DNA of 64,000 bases, taken from the NCBI GenBank assembly GCA_013399895.1, contig VXBA01011248.1, positions 23,917 through 87,916 on the forward strand, written 5' to 3'. This DNA comes from Serilophus lunatus. Lineage: Eukaryota; Chordata; Aves; Passeriformes; Eurylaimidae. The notes beneath the pieces were generated by a model. The model made no database searches. It saw nothing but the letters and a program-made list of their open reading frames with translations, and was not told the origin of the DNA. Shown one piece after another: positions 1 to 12,823 of the stretch (position 1 is its first letter; each line of letters begins with the position of its first letter). The position numbers were made by a program, and so were the translations under genes.

Positions 1-3000
1 ACTGGCATAGTTTGACCAGAAAAGATGTGGATGCCCCATTCTTGAAGTTTTCAAGGCCAAGTTAGATGGGGCCCTGAGAAACCCGGTCTAGTGGAATGTG
101 TCTCTGCTAATGGGATGGTGTCGGTATTAGATGATCTTTAATGTCCCTTCAACCCAAGATATTCTTTGCTTCTATGCTAGCTTTTGTTTGGTCTGGGGTG
201 TTTAAAAATATGTTTCTTTCCTGAGTCCTTACCTGTACTTCATGAAATCCACCTCTTTAAATCTGTGTAGGTTAGCATTTTTAGTGTGAAGAATCACACC
301 TTCAGGACTAAATCACATGTATTGGATTTCAGACACTGAATTCTTTTCTTAATTCATCAACTGACCAATAGCTGTGGTTTTTAGAAAAAAATAGGTAACC
401 TCTAAGGTGATTAATCATCCAAAGAGTTTTGCATCATAAACTCTTCTTCGGGGGGTATTTTATAAATTATTTACTGCTTTGTAAAACATTTTCATCAAGA
501 GGTGACAAGTGCTACAGACTTTCAAGTTAGAATTTTTTTAAGCTCTGAGCTATTCTGCATAATTTCTGAAGAATGTATGTATGGTTCAATTATATGTTTG
601 AATAAATGAGTGGAAAAAACTTCAGTGATTTAGAACACCTGTAAAATCAAGATATGATAGAGAAGAATTATATATTTTGAAATTGAAAGAGATTTGTGTT
701 TAATGTAAATTTGATTAGCTTTCTTATAACCATGTATAGTATAACCATCCAGTATCAAGAAAATCTGGTGCCAGAAAGCAACTGAGAAACACTGTATCAG
801 TTATTTATTTTCACTTATCAGAGTGGACCTGAAGAAAAAAATAAAAATAAAAAAAAGCATCAAAAGGAAAAATGAAACTATCACCTGCTTTGTGGTACTA
901 TTTCAAAATTATTCTTTAGCCATCTGTGTGTAAAGATTGTGGTTCTAAACCTAGATTTGACATATATTGCAGGAAAGTATGACTTCACTATACCAGTTGC
1001 ACAAATTCTACTGCATGTTTTTTGCTATTAGTACAGGTAACTAGGATCCAGTTTTTATATTAGTTTCCATATATTACCATAATAGCAGCTTTATGCCTCA
1101 TAGTTACTTGCTTTGTTTTTCTTTCCGATTTTATAACAGCATGCCTAAAGCCCATCAATATTCAAGTTAGCACTTTAAAATGAAACTATAAATTTCAATT
1201 TAGAGAAAATAAGCCCTTATTCAGGCTCATAAGTTTTAAATAACACATTACCATTGGCTACATTAAGTTTGCATTTCTAATGTTATTTTATGCATTTGAC
1301 AATAGATGTTCCACTCTGCTCAGCAGTGGAGAGCAAATGCATGTGAAATGTAAGTCTGCTTAAAATGTAAGAATTTATTAGAGCTGTCAGTCAGCAGTGA
1401 CATGAGAATTAAATTATTTCTGAAGATATTTGAGTAGATTTTTGCACTTTCTATTGTCTTTATTCTCTGAAGTTTGAGTATAAATATCTCCTTTAAAAGG
1501 TTTTCTTCCTAGACTGGTTAGTGGTTTCTAAAGTCAAATAAAATGAAAGTGAAAATAGAATACTAGATGCACAACCTTCTTGAGAAAATAGGCAAGTGGG
1601 ATTTGTGAAAAAAAATTAGTTTCGTTATTTATTTCTATCAATCCCAGAAAAACAAGGTTGCTTTACTTCCGTTTTTGTTTCAGTAGTTGTTTAAGTTAGT
1701 TCCTTTAAGAAAAAAGATAACTAATTAGTTTTCCTTTTGAAACCTTTCTTTTTTAAGTGTAAGGTATATTCTGGTGGTCAGGTAGCATCTTTTCCAACTG
1801 TCTGAATATCAACTGTTAAAAAATTAATATAAAATTCCTTCTGCTGCAGGACTAACAACAAGGAAATTGTGTGAAAGCACTACTTTTCCTGGCAGGAGTG
1901 ATTCCTATTCTTTACAGATTTTCTTGTTTTATTGTGTGAACATACTATTGCATGCATTGATCTGAAGGAAAAATTTCCTTTTTACTCAACTCTTTTTTAC
2001 GATCATCTAGTGCTATTGCCTGCATTTCTTGAGCCTATTTTCTTCTACAGAAATTAGAATGAAAAAAAATTAAATTCCTTATGAAATATTACATCTATGG
2101 GCTACTGCAGTCATGCTACCCTGATTCATTTTGGTTGTTAACTTAAGAGCTTTTGCATGTCTAGAATAACAAGTGTCAAGAATGAACTCACTTTGCACAG
2201 TCTCAGAATGGAGAAACTATCTGCCTAGCTCCTATGTGCTTCATCAGTCAAAAAAAAAAAAAAAAGGAAGGGAGTGCTTTTTGCTAATTGATTACTTGAA
2301 AGCATTTATTCTTGGCTCAGGTGTCAAGACAACTAAAAAGTTTGTAAGGATGTATGGTGACAGATTTTAGACTCTTGCATTCATGTAAATATGATCATGC
2401 TAAAGAAGAAGAAATTTCTACAGCACTATTTGTACTTTATTGCACTGTGATAACAGGAAATTCCTATGGTTATTTGGACTGCTGAAATGTTTTCACATGA
2501 AAAGGTCAAAATTCAGTCATAGCATAAAAAGACGAAACTTCGCAATGTAAATTTAGCTTGAATATAATCAAATAAATAAAATGAGTGTATTTCCCTCAAT
2601 CAAGTAAATAATCGTCATACAATGATTTACACTGAATAAGTAAATTTTTCATACATTTCTCTGTTATTGACATAACTCTGCAAAGAGTATTGTCACCAGA
2701 AAGCATACTGTACTAGCTCTTTAACAGCTGGAAATACATTGCATGCAATTTCAATAGAGAAAGTAATCAAAAAAAATCTATAACAGGTAGAGAAAATCCT
2801 GACCGCCATCTTTGTTAAACAACTAGATATCCTCAAAATTCATGTTTGATTTTCCAGACATCTTTCTGAATTACAGAAATCTGCACAGAGATTTTCTTTA
2901 ACTAGAAAAGCAGATGCAGGAGGGAAAAAAATGGGAGCTTTTGGACTCAGAGAGGCAATTAATAGCTTGATATGGAACTGGATTCATAACCATCTAGAGT

Positions 3001-3190
3001 TTAGACACATTTTATGAATTGACATGCACTTGTATTCCGTTAATATGCAGCTACTACAGGCTGTCTTTAACACCTGTGTGTATTTTCATAGATGTCACAA
3101 TTGCAATTCTGAGCCATTTATGTATGCTAAGTTATCAACACAATATGTTTATTTGTGGTTAATGAACCAACAGGAATCTAACATAAAGGT
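1..3190. other. AT-rich non-coding stretch
   Basis: No repeat family, RNA gene or convincing reading frame can be recognised here. The sequence is AT-rich with short A and T runs, for example an A15 run near 2251-2265. The only open frame of note (2173-2370) reads through that A run as a string of lysines and is not credible. It fits ordinary intergenic or intronic DNA. Confidence 0.6.
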
Positions 3191-3864
3191 TTGAATACCA
3201 GTTACACTGAATATCTGCTGAAGAAGACTGTTTCACACTTTTTAAGAAATAACTTACTACTTAAGAAATTAATCTACTACTGTAGAAATATAGGTCCAAA
3301 AGACATTTCAAACCTTTCTGTGTTAGGGAGCACAGCTGGGGCGTTAAATAAATATCACATTGGATTTAGATGTGGTAGATGTCCACCTTATGTCAGAGAA
3401 ATTCAGGTTCTGTGTTTATGTGGCTACAGTAATCTGGAATTCCCATGCACGACATGTATAGTTGACATTGTGGAATATTTCCTGTGGCAACTGGAGGTTT
3501 CTGCTCTGACCTCTGTCATGGTGCTGAAGACAGTAGAATTTCATTTCCCAGTCAGACCTTGCATTCCCAATACAACCTTTTCAGAATACCTGTTTCCTTG
3601 ATATTTCACTATCCTTAAATGCCTCTGCATCTGTGTCTCTGGGCAAGGACTGTGGAAGAAGATGGAACTGGGTTTTCGAAAGTGTGGAGAGAACTCACTC
3701 TGCTCTATGAAATTGATCTTGAACTTCAACTCAGAGTGAATCAAGGTCTGCAGAGGAGCTACTTCCTTCTTACTGCAGATATTTTTACACCAGAAACTGA
3801 TTCATCCATTCATGGAAAAAGAAAGAAGTTCGCAAGTGTTAGGGTGTCTAAAAGAGGGGTCTAA
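3191..3864 (+). other. two consecutive open frames, no recognised product
   Basis: A 136-codon frame (3191-3601) is followed 17 bp later by an 81-codon frame (3619-3864) on the same strand. The first holds a run of cysteines around residues 58-90, but I recognise no domain, signal peptide or family. Neither frame is bounded by evident splice sites, and base composition does not differ from the surroundings. The length is somewhat more than expected by chance in AT-rich DNA, so a decayed retroposon or gene remnant is possible. Chance is the default explanation. Confidence 0.15.
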
Positions 3865-4707
3865 TATAAATATCATTCGGATGCAGATATGATCATATCA
3901 GCTATGCAATCCGAACAATATCCATGGCCAGTGCCTTGAGCATCTAAGTTTTCATGGTTAGACCATCACTCCTACCCCAAGACAAAACACTTAAAACACA
4001 GAAGTTAAAAGGCAGAGTACAGGTGAAATAAGAGAGGAGCAGCAACAGTTTTTAATTAACAGGTAGAAAGTAATGTGTTGTATGATCCAAATATGGGATT
4101 TTATGAAGTTAAGGAAAAGCTGATCAGTTGAAAACTTCATCTTCAGCCTGCCCTGTTTGAATCATTCCACCATACTCTCAGCCAAGCCATTTAATAAAAA
4201 ATTACATTATCCAGATATTGTACTGCAAACTCATCATGTCTGCAAAAGCCTGCCTGGTTGTAAATCAAAACCTTTTCAAGGCAGAGGAAACAATTATTAC
4301 TAGCTACAAAGGATGGAAAAGTATTGTACAAAGGAATCTGATAATGCCAGTAGTAGAGGTCACATCCATTAGGATAATTTCAAACTATTTGAATAGACAC
4401 AGCTACAACTTCAAGTAAAATCCAATAATAGATGTTCCAGAGCAAACCATCTCACACAAATACTTGAGTCTTGATATTTGCTAGAAATAAATCAGGCCAG
4501 GAAAGCAATCTGGAAACAATATCTGAGATGACTACTAGAGAGAGTGCATTCTGCAGTGTGTACAGGGATCTTCTTTGTCTCTAGGTCTTGCAAAGTTCTG
4601 TAGTAGTGCTCATGATAATATCGATGGCACTATCTCTTAGAAGCCCCACAATAGACATGTTTGCTCCAACTGTCATGGTTTTGTAAGGCTATCGGTAGCT
4701 GTAATAA
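3865..4707. other. non-coding stretch, nothing recognised
   Basis: This is unremarkable AT-rich sequence. No repeat, coding exon or RNA gene is visible. Confidence 0.5.
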
Positions 4708-4849
4708 AATCAAAGAATGGTTTGGGTTGGAAGAGTCATTAAAGATCATCTAGTTCCAACTTCTCTGTCATAGGCAGGTATGCCAAGCATTAGATCAGGT
4801 TGCCCAAGGCCTCATCTAACCTGGCCTTGAACATTCCCAGAGATGGAGT
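4708..4849 (-). mobile_element. CR1 LINE 3'-end fragment
   Basis: Read on the plus strand, this carries the reverse complement of the usual CR1 tail: a TTTGGGTTGGAAGAG block, AAAGATCATCTAGTTCCAAC, then ATCAGGTTGCCCAAGGCC and CTGGCCTTGAACA. CR1 is the dominant avian LINE and is usually cut off at its 5' end, leaving only the 3' untranslated part, as here. The element reads on the minus strand with its 3' end near 4708. About 140 bp remain and no coding part is present. Confidence 0.85.
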
Positions 4850-6850
4850 AAAAAATGCTATATTACAAAATGTGATGGAGAACAAGGGTATGCTGTAGCA
4901 GCTGTCCAGCTCCTGAACAAGGGTGTGTTGTTCAGCTCCTGAAAGAGTTCTTCACCTGAGGTACATTTTTGCACATAAATGTTTTGCATTTTATTAAAAA
5001 ATTGTCAATAAATATAATGAATTTTAGACACATTTGACTGCCTCTAAGTCAGTTGCTCCACAAGTTTCAAAATGAGATCGAGGAAACTGATATTAATAAG
5101 ACAAATTTGTCAGGGAGGAGAAAAATCTTATTTTGAAGCTAATCAGAAACAGGTATTCAAGCCATGATTTCTTGTAAAAAGCTCATTTTGTTTAAAAAAA
5201 TTGCAGAAAACTTGTGGAGAAAGCACCAACAGATAATGAAAATTTTTGCTTGAGTTTCAAAAATGAAATAACATTGGTCAAAACTTGGAGAGAGTTACAC
5301 AAAGGCTGTAAAAACTATTTTTGATTTATTCATCTCAAAATGTGAAATATTAAAACATTTTGCTTTATTAATAAAATCTAGGATGCCAATATGAAGATAT
5401 CTGGATATTTGATGGATTTGCTTCACATTAGACAGCCAGCACGATGTGGTACAGATATTTCTGCTGAGCCTATATCGCTGCTCTGGAAATCTATATCACA
5501 ATGCAATCGCATTGATTTTAAAATGGCCTTATATGCTAATTTTCAAAACATAGTTCTCTGCAGCCAATATAACAACATTGGCGTTATCTATAGGTATTTC
5601 CAAAAACCCATTCCTTTGATCAGCTTGCCACTGAAGAAACACAGATTTTTAGATACAACTTTATTCTTCTCCAGCCCATTATTAAATACTAAAGTAATGA
5701 AGTCAAATCAAATTACATTTAATGACATTAAATAATGTCACAGCTACAATAATGACTATGGGGAAGGAGGCACTAACACTTTTTTAATATCTCTTCCTTG
5801 CAATCTTTCCTTTCCTCACAATCAATCCACTTTCCCAAATTATGAAGCATCAGCAATCTTTGCATTTAAATAGTCATCAAGTGTGACACTCATCTTTGCC
5901 TTCCTTTTTCTGTGTCATATTCACTTGCCCGTGTTCTCAAGGAAAACTTACCACTTAAGTTGGTTAGGAGCCTTGTTTGAGCTCTGAAGCTGACACTTCA
6001 GAGTAGTATGCAAAAAAAAGGCTCTATTATAAGCTATTTTCTGATGAGATGGTTCTATATGATGTGAAAAATTCTAGTAATCAGAAAAGTATTGTCAAAA
6101 CAAAGATGAAAAATAATGGGTTTCTACTTTCTTTGTAGCAGTGTTTTATTAACCCATAATGAAAATTTGGCTGGGAAAAATAAGGAAGAAATCTCAGATA
6201 TGTGAAAAAATGTAATCAAGCAGTTTCTGCCATATATCAGAGTAATTGAACTTTATTTTTCTCTGAATTTCATGTAAATATTTTAAGAGTGATTTGTTTG
6301 GGGCTTTAGAGATATAGATAACACAAGACTTTTAAAGATATTTAGACATTTTATCTGCTTTTAAGTCTTTTTGAAAGCACTGTGGTAGAATACTATACTA
6401 GTAGATGCCAATACTTTATCTGTTTATTTCTTTATTTCTGATTTCCAGCATCACAAAACTGTAGACTTTTCTGTCAGAATTCAAAAAATAGCAAGCTATA
6501 TATGACTGGCATGGTTACATATAATATAGGAAGGTCATCTAAAATGTTGATTAAGAGGGAAGGAAATATGACAGGGACATCATATGTTCCTGTATGATGT
6601 ATAAACCTTAGATGCTTCAGTTTCCCTTAAAAAAAATAATCTGGAATCAGGGTGCTCCTTAATGAAGCGCAATTAACAAAAAAATAAAAAAATCAAAGAG
6701 TACAATATCAACCTAGGACAAGAACAGAGAATACTTAGGGAAATAGATACTTTAGCATGTGAGGACAATGTACCTCATCCTAAATTACTGGAAGATTCAA
6801 TTACAGTAATTTGAGAGCTGTTAGCAATGATCTCTGAGAACATAAAGGGT
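4850..6850. other. AT-rich non-coding stretch
   Basis: No repeat family is recognised. An open frame of 114 codons at 5391-5735 has no recognisable domain and is treated as chance. Confidence 0.5.
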
Positions 6851-6854
6851 GGGA

Positions 6855-8378
6855 GTGGTCACAGAATTAAAGACCTTTGAGATCATCAAGTCCAACCTAT
6901 CTTATCAACTAAACCATGGCACTAAGTGCCATATCTAGTTTTTTTTTAGACACTATTCAGGGATGGTGATTCTACCACCTCCCTGGGCAGCCCATTCCAA
7001 TGCCCAATCATTCTTTCTGTGAAGAATTTTTTCCTAACATCCATCCTAAAATTCCCCTGGTGCAGCTTAAGACTGTGTCCTCTCTTTCTGTCAGTGGTTG
7101 CCTAGGAGAAGAGACCGATCCCCACATGGCTACAACCTTCTTTCAGGGAGATGTAGAAGGTGATAAGGTCTCCCCTGAGCCCCCTCTTCTCCAGGCTAAA
7201 CAACCTCAGCTCCCTCAGCTGTTCTTCATAGGGCTTGTGTTCTAGACCCCTCATCAGCCTTGTTCCCCTTCTCTGGACTTGTTCAAGCATCTCAACATCT
7301 TTCCTAAATTGAGGGGTCCAGAACTGGACACAGTACTCAAAATGCGGCCTTACCAGTCCTGAGTACAGGGTCAGAATGATTTCCCTAGTCCTGCTATCCA
7401 CACTATTCCTGATGCAGGGCAGGATTCTATTTGCTTTCTTGGCCACATGCTGACTCATGTTCTGCTGGCTGTCAACCAGTATCCCCAGATCCCTTTCTGC
7501 CTGGCCACTGTCCAGCCACTCTGTCAGCAGCCTGTAGCTCTGCATGGGGTTGTTGTGGCCAAAGTGTAGGACCTGGCACTTGGACTTGTTAGATCTCATG
7601 CTGTTATATTCAGCCCATCTATCCAGCCTGTCAGGGTCCATCTGCAGAGCCCTCCTGCCTTCTAAGAGATTGACACTTGCTCCTAAGTATCATCCGCAAA
7701 CTTACTAATGGTGGACTCAAGCCCCTCATCTAGATCATCAATAAAGATATGAAAATGGACTGGGCCCAACATTGATCCGTGGGCTAGTGACCAGTCACCA
7801 ACTGGAAGTGACACCATTCATCACCACTCTCTGGGTCCAGCCAGTTCTTAACGCAGCTCATCGTGCATCTGCCTAAACTGTGGACTGTCAGCTTTTCCAG
7901 GTATATGCTATGTGGGATGGTATCAAAGGCTTTGCTGAAGTCTAGGTAGACTACATCCCACTTCCCCACATCCACCGGGCAGGTCACCTGGTCGTAAAAT
8001 GAGATCAGGTCGGTCAGGCAGGACCTGCCAGTTGTAAATCCATATTGACTGGGTCTGATCCCTTGGCCATCCTGTAGGTGCCATGTGATTGCACTCTAGA
8101 TGATCTGTTCCATAATCTTGCTGGGCACCAAGGTCAGCCTTACAGATCTGTAATTTCCTGACTCTTCCTTCCAGCCCTTCTTGTGGATGGGCACCACATT
8201 GGCCAACTTCCAGTCATCTGGGACCTCTCCAGTGAGCCAGGACTGGTGATAAATGATGGAGAGCATCTTGGTGAGCTTTTCTGCCAGCTGTCTCTCATCT
8301 CTGATGAGAGCTGTCTCTCTCATCCCTTGAATGGATCCCATTTGGTCCCACAGACTTGTGAGGATATCGGAAGAGTGT
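6855..8378 (-). pseudogene. CR1 LINE, 5'-truncated, broken reverse transcriptase
   Basis: This is a minus-strand CR1 retroposon of about 1.5 kb. It keeps the C-terminal half of the ORF2 reverse transcriptase and the 3' untranslated tail (6855-7100). In reading order one sees an N-terminal RT piece (8341-8096, with GEVPDDWKLANVVPIHKKG), the motif A piece with YLDFSKAFDTIPH (7987-7784), the catalytic FADD motif (7689-7700), and a long C-terminal piece (7641-7102, with NKSKCQVLHFGHNNPMQ and LVRPHFEYCVQFW). The frame is broken. A TAG stop lies one codon after FADD, the motif A, FADD and C-terminal parts are in three different frames, and another stop ends the first piece at 8096. In a working element this enzyme copies CR1 RNA into the genome by target-primed reverse transcription. 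This copy cannot do so. Divergence is moderate, so it is younger than the relics at 8440, 28745 and 53240. Confidence 0.93.
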
Positions 8379-8439
8379 AAGATGGACTATCAGTTTCTAC
8401 AATGAGATAGGCATTCTGAAAGGAGGTACAAGAGAATTA

Positions 8440-8690
8440 TTGATCAACCAGTTTAATTTCAGTGTTCAGAAAACTACTGAACCAAACAAATGATCCAACA
8501 GACTATTTTTAACTTGCAAGGTAATAGAAAACTAAGTATCAGCCAGCATGGATTTGTCAATAGCAAATAATTTCCTTTTACTGTAGAGTAGAAGGGCCTT
8601 AGACAATGAGAAGCAGTAGACATATTTTTTACATGAAAAATCCTTTAACTTTGTGTAAATGGCATTTTCCCAAGCCAGTCAGAAAAGCAA
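8440..8690 (+). pseudogene. older CR1-like LINE relic, opposite orientation
   Basis: The plus strand reads as a decayed piece of CR1 reverse transcriptase. A stretch like QHGFVNSK near 8545-8570 and EAVDIFF near 8610-8632 match the region just before and around RT motif A. Several stops and frame changes interrupt it. It abuts the younger minus-strand CR1 at about 8380, so the two lie in opposite directions. Either the younger one inserted beside or into the older one, or the two were brought together by deletion. The assignment rests on short motif matches only. Confidence 0.6.
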
Positions 8691-10555
8691 GTTTTTTATA
8701 AGATATGATACAGTATCAGAAAAAAAAAAAAAAGGATATCAAAGATTACTTTTTGCTCATAAAATCCAACATATAATCTGTTGTTGTCCTTTTCAAGATT
8801 TCCTTTTGTGACAGATGATGGAATGTTTATTAAGTCAGTGGGAAGTAACACAACCACAAAAGCTTCAGAAAACAGAATGACAATATAAAATTGTCTTGAG
8901 ACAACAGAAAAACTGTCTGCAAAAAAAAAAAAAAAAGTTAAAAAAAAAAAAAAAAAAAAAAAAAAGAATAGATTCATATTTATACAAAAGGGAGGTAATT
9001 ACCCATTGTAAAACCAACAAGGGGAGAAAACTGGACATATGAAAATTTCACAGAAAGAAGTTTGATGTCACAGTAGACCACAAGACAATAATGGACTAAA
9101 TTCAGATTTACAATGTTATATCATTGCTAAACAAGAAAATGGAACTGGAGGGTCATAAGACTTCCTTCTGCTGTGTTACTTCTAAAACCTCAGAGAACCA
9201 GTTGGAGATCATATGCAGGAAAGAAACATGGAATTTAGAGACTTAGAAAGCATTATATAAAGGAGGAAGAATGAAGTTCCCAGTCTTCACCAAACTGCAG
9301 AAAAAAAGTGGAGACAAATTATTAATTTTCTAACAAATGGAAGGTTGTCCTTGTCCAGAACAAGGAGCATAAGACGTCATAGACACAACAAAAGCATTCT
9401 TAAATTTAAATTGCAATAATGGAGATTTAGGTGGTTTGTTTTTTTTTTTAAAAAAGTTTCTTCTATGGCTATAGTCTTCAGTTATGAACAATTTTAAGAA
9501 CAAGTTAGAAATATCTGCACTGACATATTTATTTCAATTACTGTAGGGAAATGATTCCATGAGGTGACTTCCTCTCTTACTCTTTCTTACAAAGGAGAGA
9601 TATTGCCAGGTAAAATGAAGGTGTAATATACAGCACTGTCAATCTGTGCTTTGCCTATTCTTTGAATAAATGGAAGATGTGGTCTAGAAGGACTTTGCTT
9701 ATACTGCAGCAAAATAAGATATTTTTTAATAAATACCTATGGAGCAATATTAAATTTATAATATAAAGGAAAACAACAAGCAGAAGTATTAATTTGGCTT
9801 TATTATGCTTTCTATTTCCATTTTGACATGCCTCCCTACCTTATTAGCAATGTAAAGATATGAACACAGAAGTGCTCATTTTATCATGACAACATTCAGT
9901 TTTGAAACTAATCTAAAATAAAACCCAGGGTATGCACAGAAAACTCAATTATGAAACAAAAGGCATCCAGTATGAAATTAAGGTAGTACATTCCATGTTT
10001 TATGTTCTGGCATTGTAGTTTGTTACAGGGATTTTTTGCTGATAAACCTCAGAAAGCTCACATAGCCAAGAGCAGCTCTAATGGACTGAATCAAAAATTA
10101 CTCACTTTCATCTGCTGAAACAAATTGGTTTAATATACAGTTGTTTGCTGTCAAATATATTAAAAACACTTGTGCCAAACAAAATTATAGGCTGGGTTTT
10201 TTGTTTGCCTGGTATATTTGGAAGGTAGGGGAAATAGGAAAAGGAGAAAAGAGAGTGGGTGGAGACATCCATGCACTTGCCAACGTCAGACTAGATAGCA
10301 ATAAGAAGATGTAACACACACAATATGCATGCAATGTGTCTGAACTGCATAAGCATAAAGATTTTTCCTCACATTTTTAAATGTTTGACCATGTGTAACT
10401 AAAAAGTTCTAACCTGTTGGGCATTGCAAGATAGTATGCAAATAGGCCAGCTATTGACAAAGGACTACCGTAATTCACTTTTCTGTTAATCAGGGTGTGA
10501 TTATCATTTGATTCTTTTGAACTCCATCCAGCTTGCTATTCTGTCTCAACTTCAA
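8691..10555. other. AT-rich stretch with long poly-A runs
   Basis: Apart from the homopolymer block at 8921-8965 nothing can be named here. No exon or repeat family is recognised. Small frames made of phenylalanine runs on the minus strand are translations of poly-A. Confidence 0.5.
8921..8965. repeat. poly-A block
   Basis: Two long A runs (about 15 and 25 bp) are separated by GTTA. They might be the tail of a retroposed sequence, but no source element is recognisable beside them. A simple homopolymer is the safe reading. Confidence 0.85.
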
Positions 10556-10725
10556 GCAGGTGTTTTGTTGTTGCCAGACCATGAACACAGCCCTGTGCCT
10601 GAGCCTTTCAAGTGTGCTAGCTGTGCAGATGAATTTTGCCTGCAAACTTTCCTCAGGCGATGAACTGACTACTGCAACATGCTCACAGCAATGTTAATCT
10701 AGCTCAGGGACATGCACTGCACATG
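10556..10725. promoter_or_regulatory. possible conserved non-coding element
   Basis: A patch with higher GC and little simple sequence stands in an AT-rich setting, with no open frame and no repeat signature. It has the mixed texture typical of conserved vertebrate non-coding DNA, including CTAGCTGTGCAGATGAATTT and ATGTTAATCTAGCTCAGGG. This is inference from appearance only, without alignment. Confidence 0.2.
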
Positions 10726-10777
10726 AAAGACTATTTTTAACCTAATTTTTAATTGATATATTTTGTCCACTGCAAGT

Positions 10778-10850
10778 TTCCCCTCTCTCTTTCTCCACCT
10801 CCCCCTTCCCCCCAACTCTCTCTTTCTCTCTCTGTCTCTGTCTTTATCTA
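10778..10850. repeat. pyrimidine-rich tract
   Basis: This is a nearly pure C/T stretch with CTCTCT and C-run segments and a (TC)n / TCTG part at the end. Such tracts can form triple-helical DNA. Confidence 0.8.
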
Positions 10851-10859
10851 CTTTGTTTT

Positions 10860-12823
10860 TTTGAGACAGCAAATGGATTGAAGTGAAATGAAACTACAGT
10901 AGCTGGCAGACACAAAGCAGAAACAAGGGTGAAGTTAAATAAAATATGAGAGGGTGGATGCTCAGCAAAGAATTCACCTTTGATTTTAAAGATTAGATAA
11001 ATTGGAAAAGTAATAATCAGGAAATTGAAAAGTGGGGACCATTATGCATTAGCATTGTGACTAGCATAACAAATATAATTTATGTGTTTATACTTTCAAG
11101 ATGGTACAATATTTTATATTATACAATAGCTTAGAATGTCTTCTGAAAAGGGGTCACAATGGTACATTTTGACTCTGTAATCCTAGTAAGAAAATTTGTA
11201 AAGTAACATGAATCAATGATATTCAACACAAGTTATTTTGAATATCAGAGTCTTTCAGACTTGTTCATAACATGTGTCTTAATGTAGCTTGCTGTAATTT
11301 ATGAACATTTGATTAATCTCTTGCTATACCATGTATTAGTCTTGACTTTTTGCATTGGTTATTAAGTCTGGTTATATATGTAAAATTGGAAATGTATATG
11401 TATATACAGTATTGACTTGCCAATTTGCACTATTTTCACTAATTTTCATTAATATCAATGTATATTTAAAATATGGTTTAGAATGAAAATATAACCATCT
11501 ATCTGCTGACCACATAAAGTCTCCCTCTTAATTTTTTAATACATACTATTACACTTAAAAACAAAAGTCCAGGAGGATAATTTGACAACAGAAAAAAATC
11601 TGGCAATAAGTTTCAGAATTCACTGTTCATGAGTTGGACATTTTCCAACTCTCCTCAATATCTGCATTAGAAATATTTAATGTGGAAAATATTCCTTATA
11701 CTGTCACTCTTTGCCATTCACTCTTAACTAGTCAGAAACAGGTTCTTATCCCATTCCTTTGTTCAGCAAAATACAGAGCTCCATCTCCTCTTCTTCCCTG
11801 AAAAGGAAGGTTTTTTTAGAACTCATGTTCAGCCCAGTTTCTATCTCTTTCCTCTCTTGGTTCCAGGCAGAAACACTACTGACCCTCTGTGGCCTTGCTG
11901 TATGAACATCAATGCAAGGCAGATGCATATATGGACAGATGTCCAGCTCTGTTTATAGGAAGCTGAAAAACTAAAACAGAGAAATTACCACTTTCGATGT
12001 GTGGTATTTGTAAAAAGGGAAAAAATCAAATTATTTTTTTCAAGAGGATTAACAAGAGAAAATGAAGATTTGTGGTATAGAAGATTTGCAGTAAGGGAGA
12101 GAAGAACAGTGGAACTGAAGTGATAGCACTGATGGCAAGATAGGCTGGGTACTTTTCCGAAGAAAAATAGTCAAACATGAACAGGGACAAAAATAAACAC
12201 TTATTTTGTAACCTCAAGAAATGGTAGCTTCAGAACTTCTAGACACTATTCTAAGCAGTGAAAAGTTTGCAAAAAGGCTATTTTTTAATGTCTCAAAACC
12301 CACATCACTACAATAAAATGGTCATGGAATTCTTTGTGATTCCATGGGGGCATCAACATTAAAAAAATACTCCAACATATTTTCTGCTTGTTGCTTATTT
12401 TAAGATATGATTCTTCCATTTTTAAGACAAATACATTGTTTGACTTCTTTTATACATGTAAAATTGTTCATTTTAGATCAATTTGGGACCTTATCTATCA
12501 GAGTAAAAATCAGAGAAAGAATGAGAAAGAAAAAATCCATTTTATGCCAATTCAATGATACTATATTGGACGATATTTTAAAATATCTTCATCAATTATT
12601 TTAGTTAACTCATAATATTGGCTTTCACATCATATAAATGAATATATATATAAATATATATAATATAAATTAATTATAATGTAAATTAATGTGTCTGTGC
12701 TATTGAGTTACAGTATATCCACACAAGTAACTATCATTTAGTCAGTGAATTAAGAAAATTCAGTCAGTGTCCATCACTGTTTATACAAATAGTTTGTCCT
12801 CAACTGAAATAATTCCAGTTGTG
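10860..12823. other. AT-rich non-coding stretch
   Basis: No gene or repeat family is recognised. An AT microsatellite-like run lies at 12643-12680 (TATATATA and ATAATATAAATTAATTATAA motifs). Confidence 0.5.

Noticed and set aside
7102..7641. A 179-codon gene on the minus strand
   Set aside because: It is the C-terminal part of a CR1 reverse transcriptase, with stops and frameshifts just upstream.
8696..8977. Minus-strand frame rich in phenylalanine
   Set aside because: It is a translation of poly-A runs.
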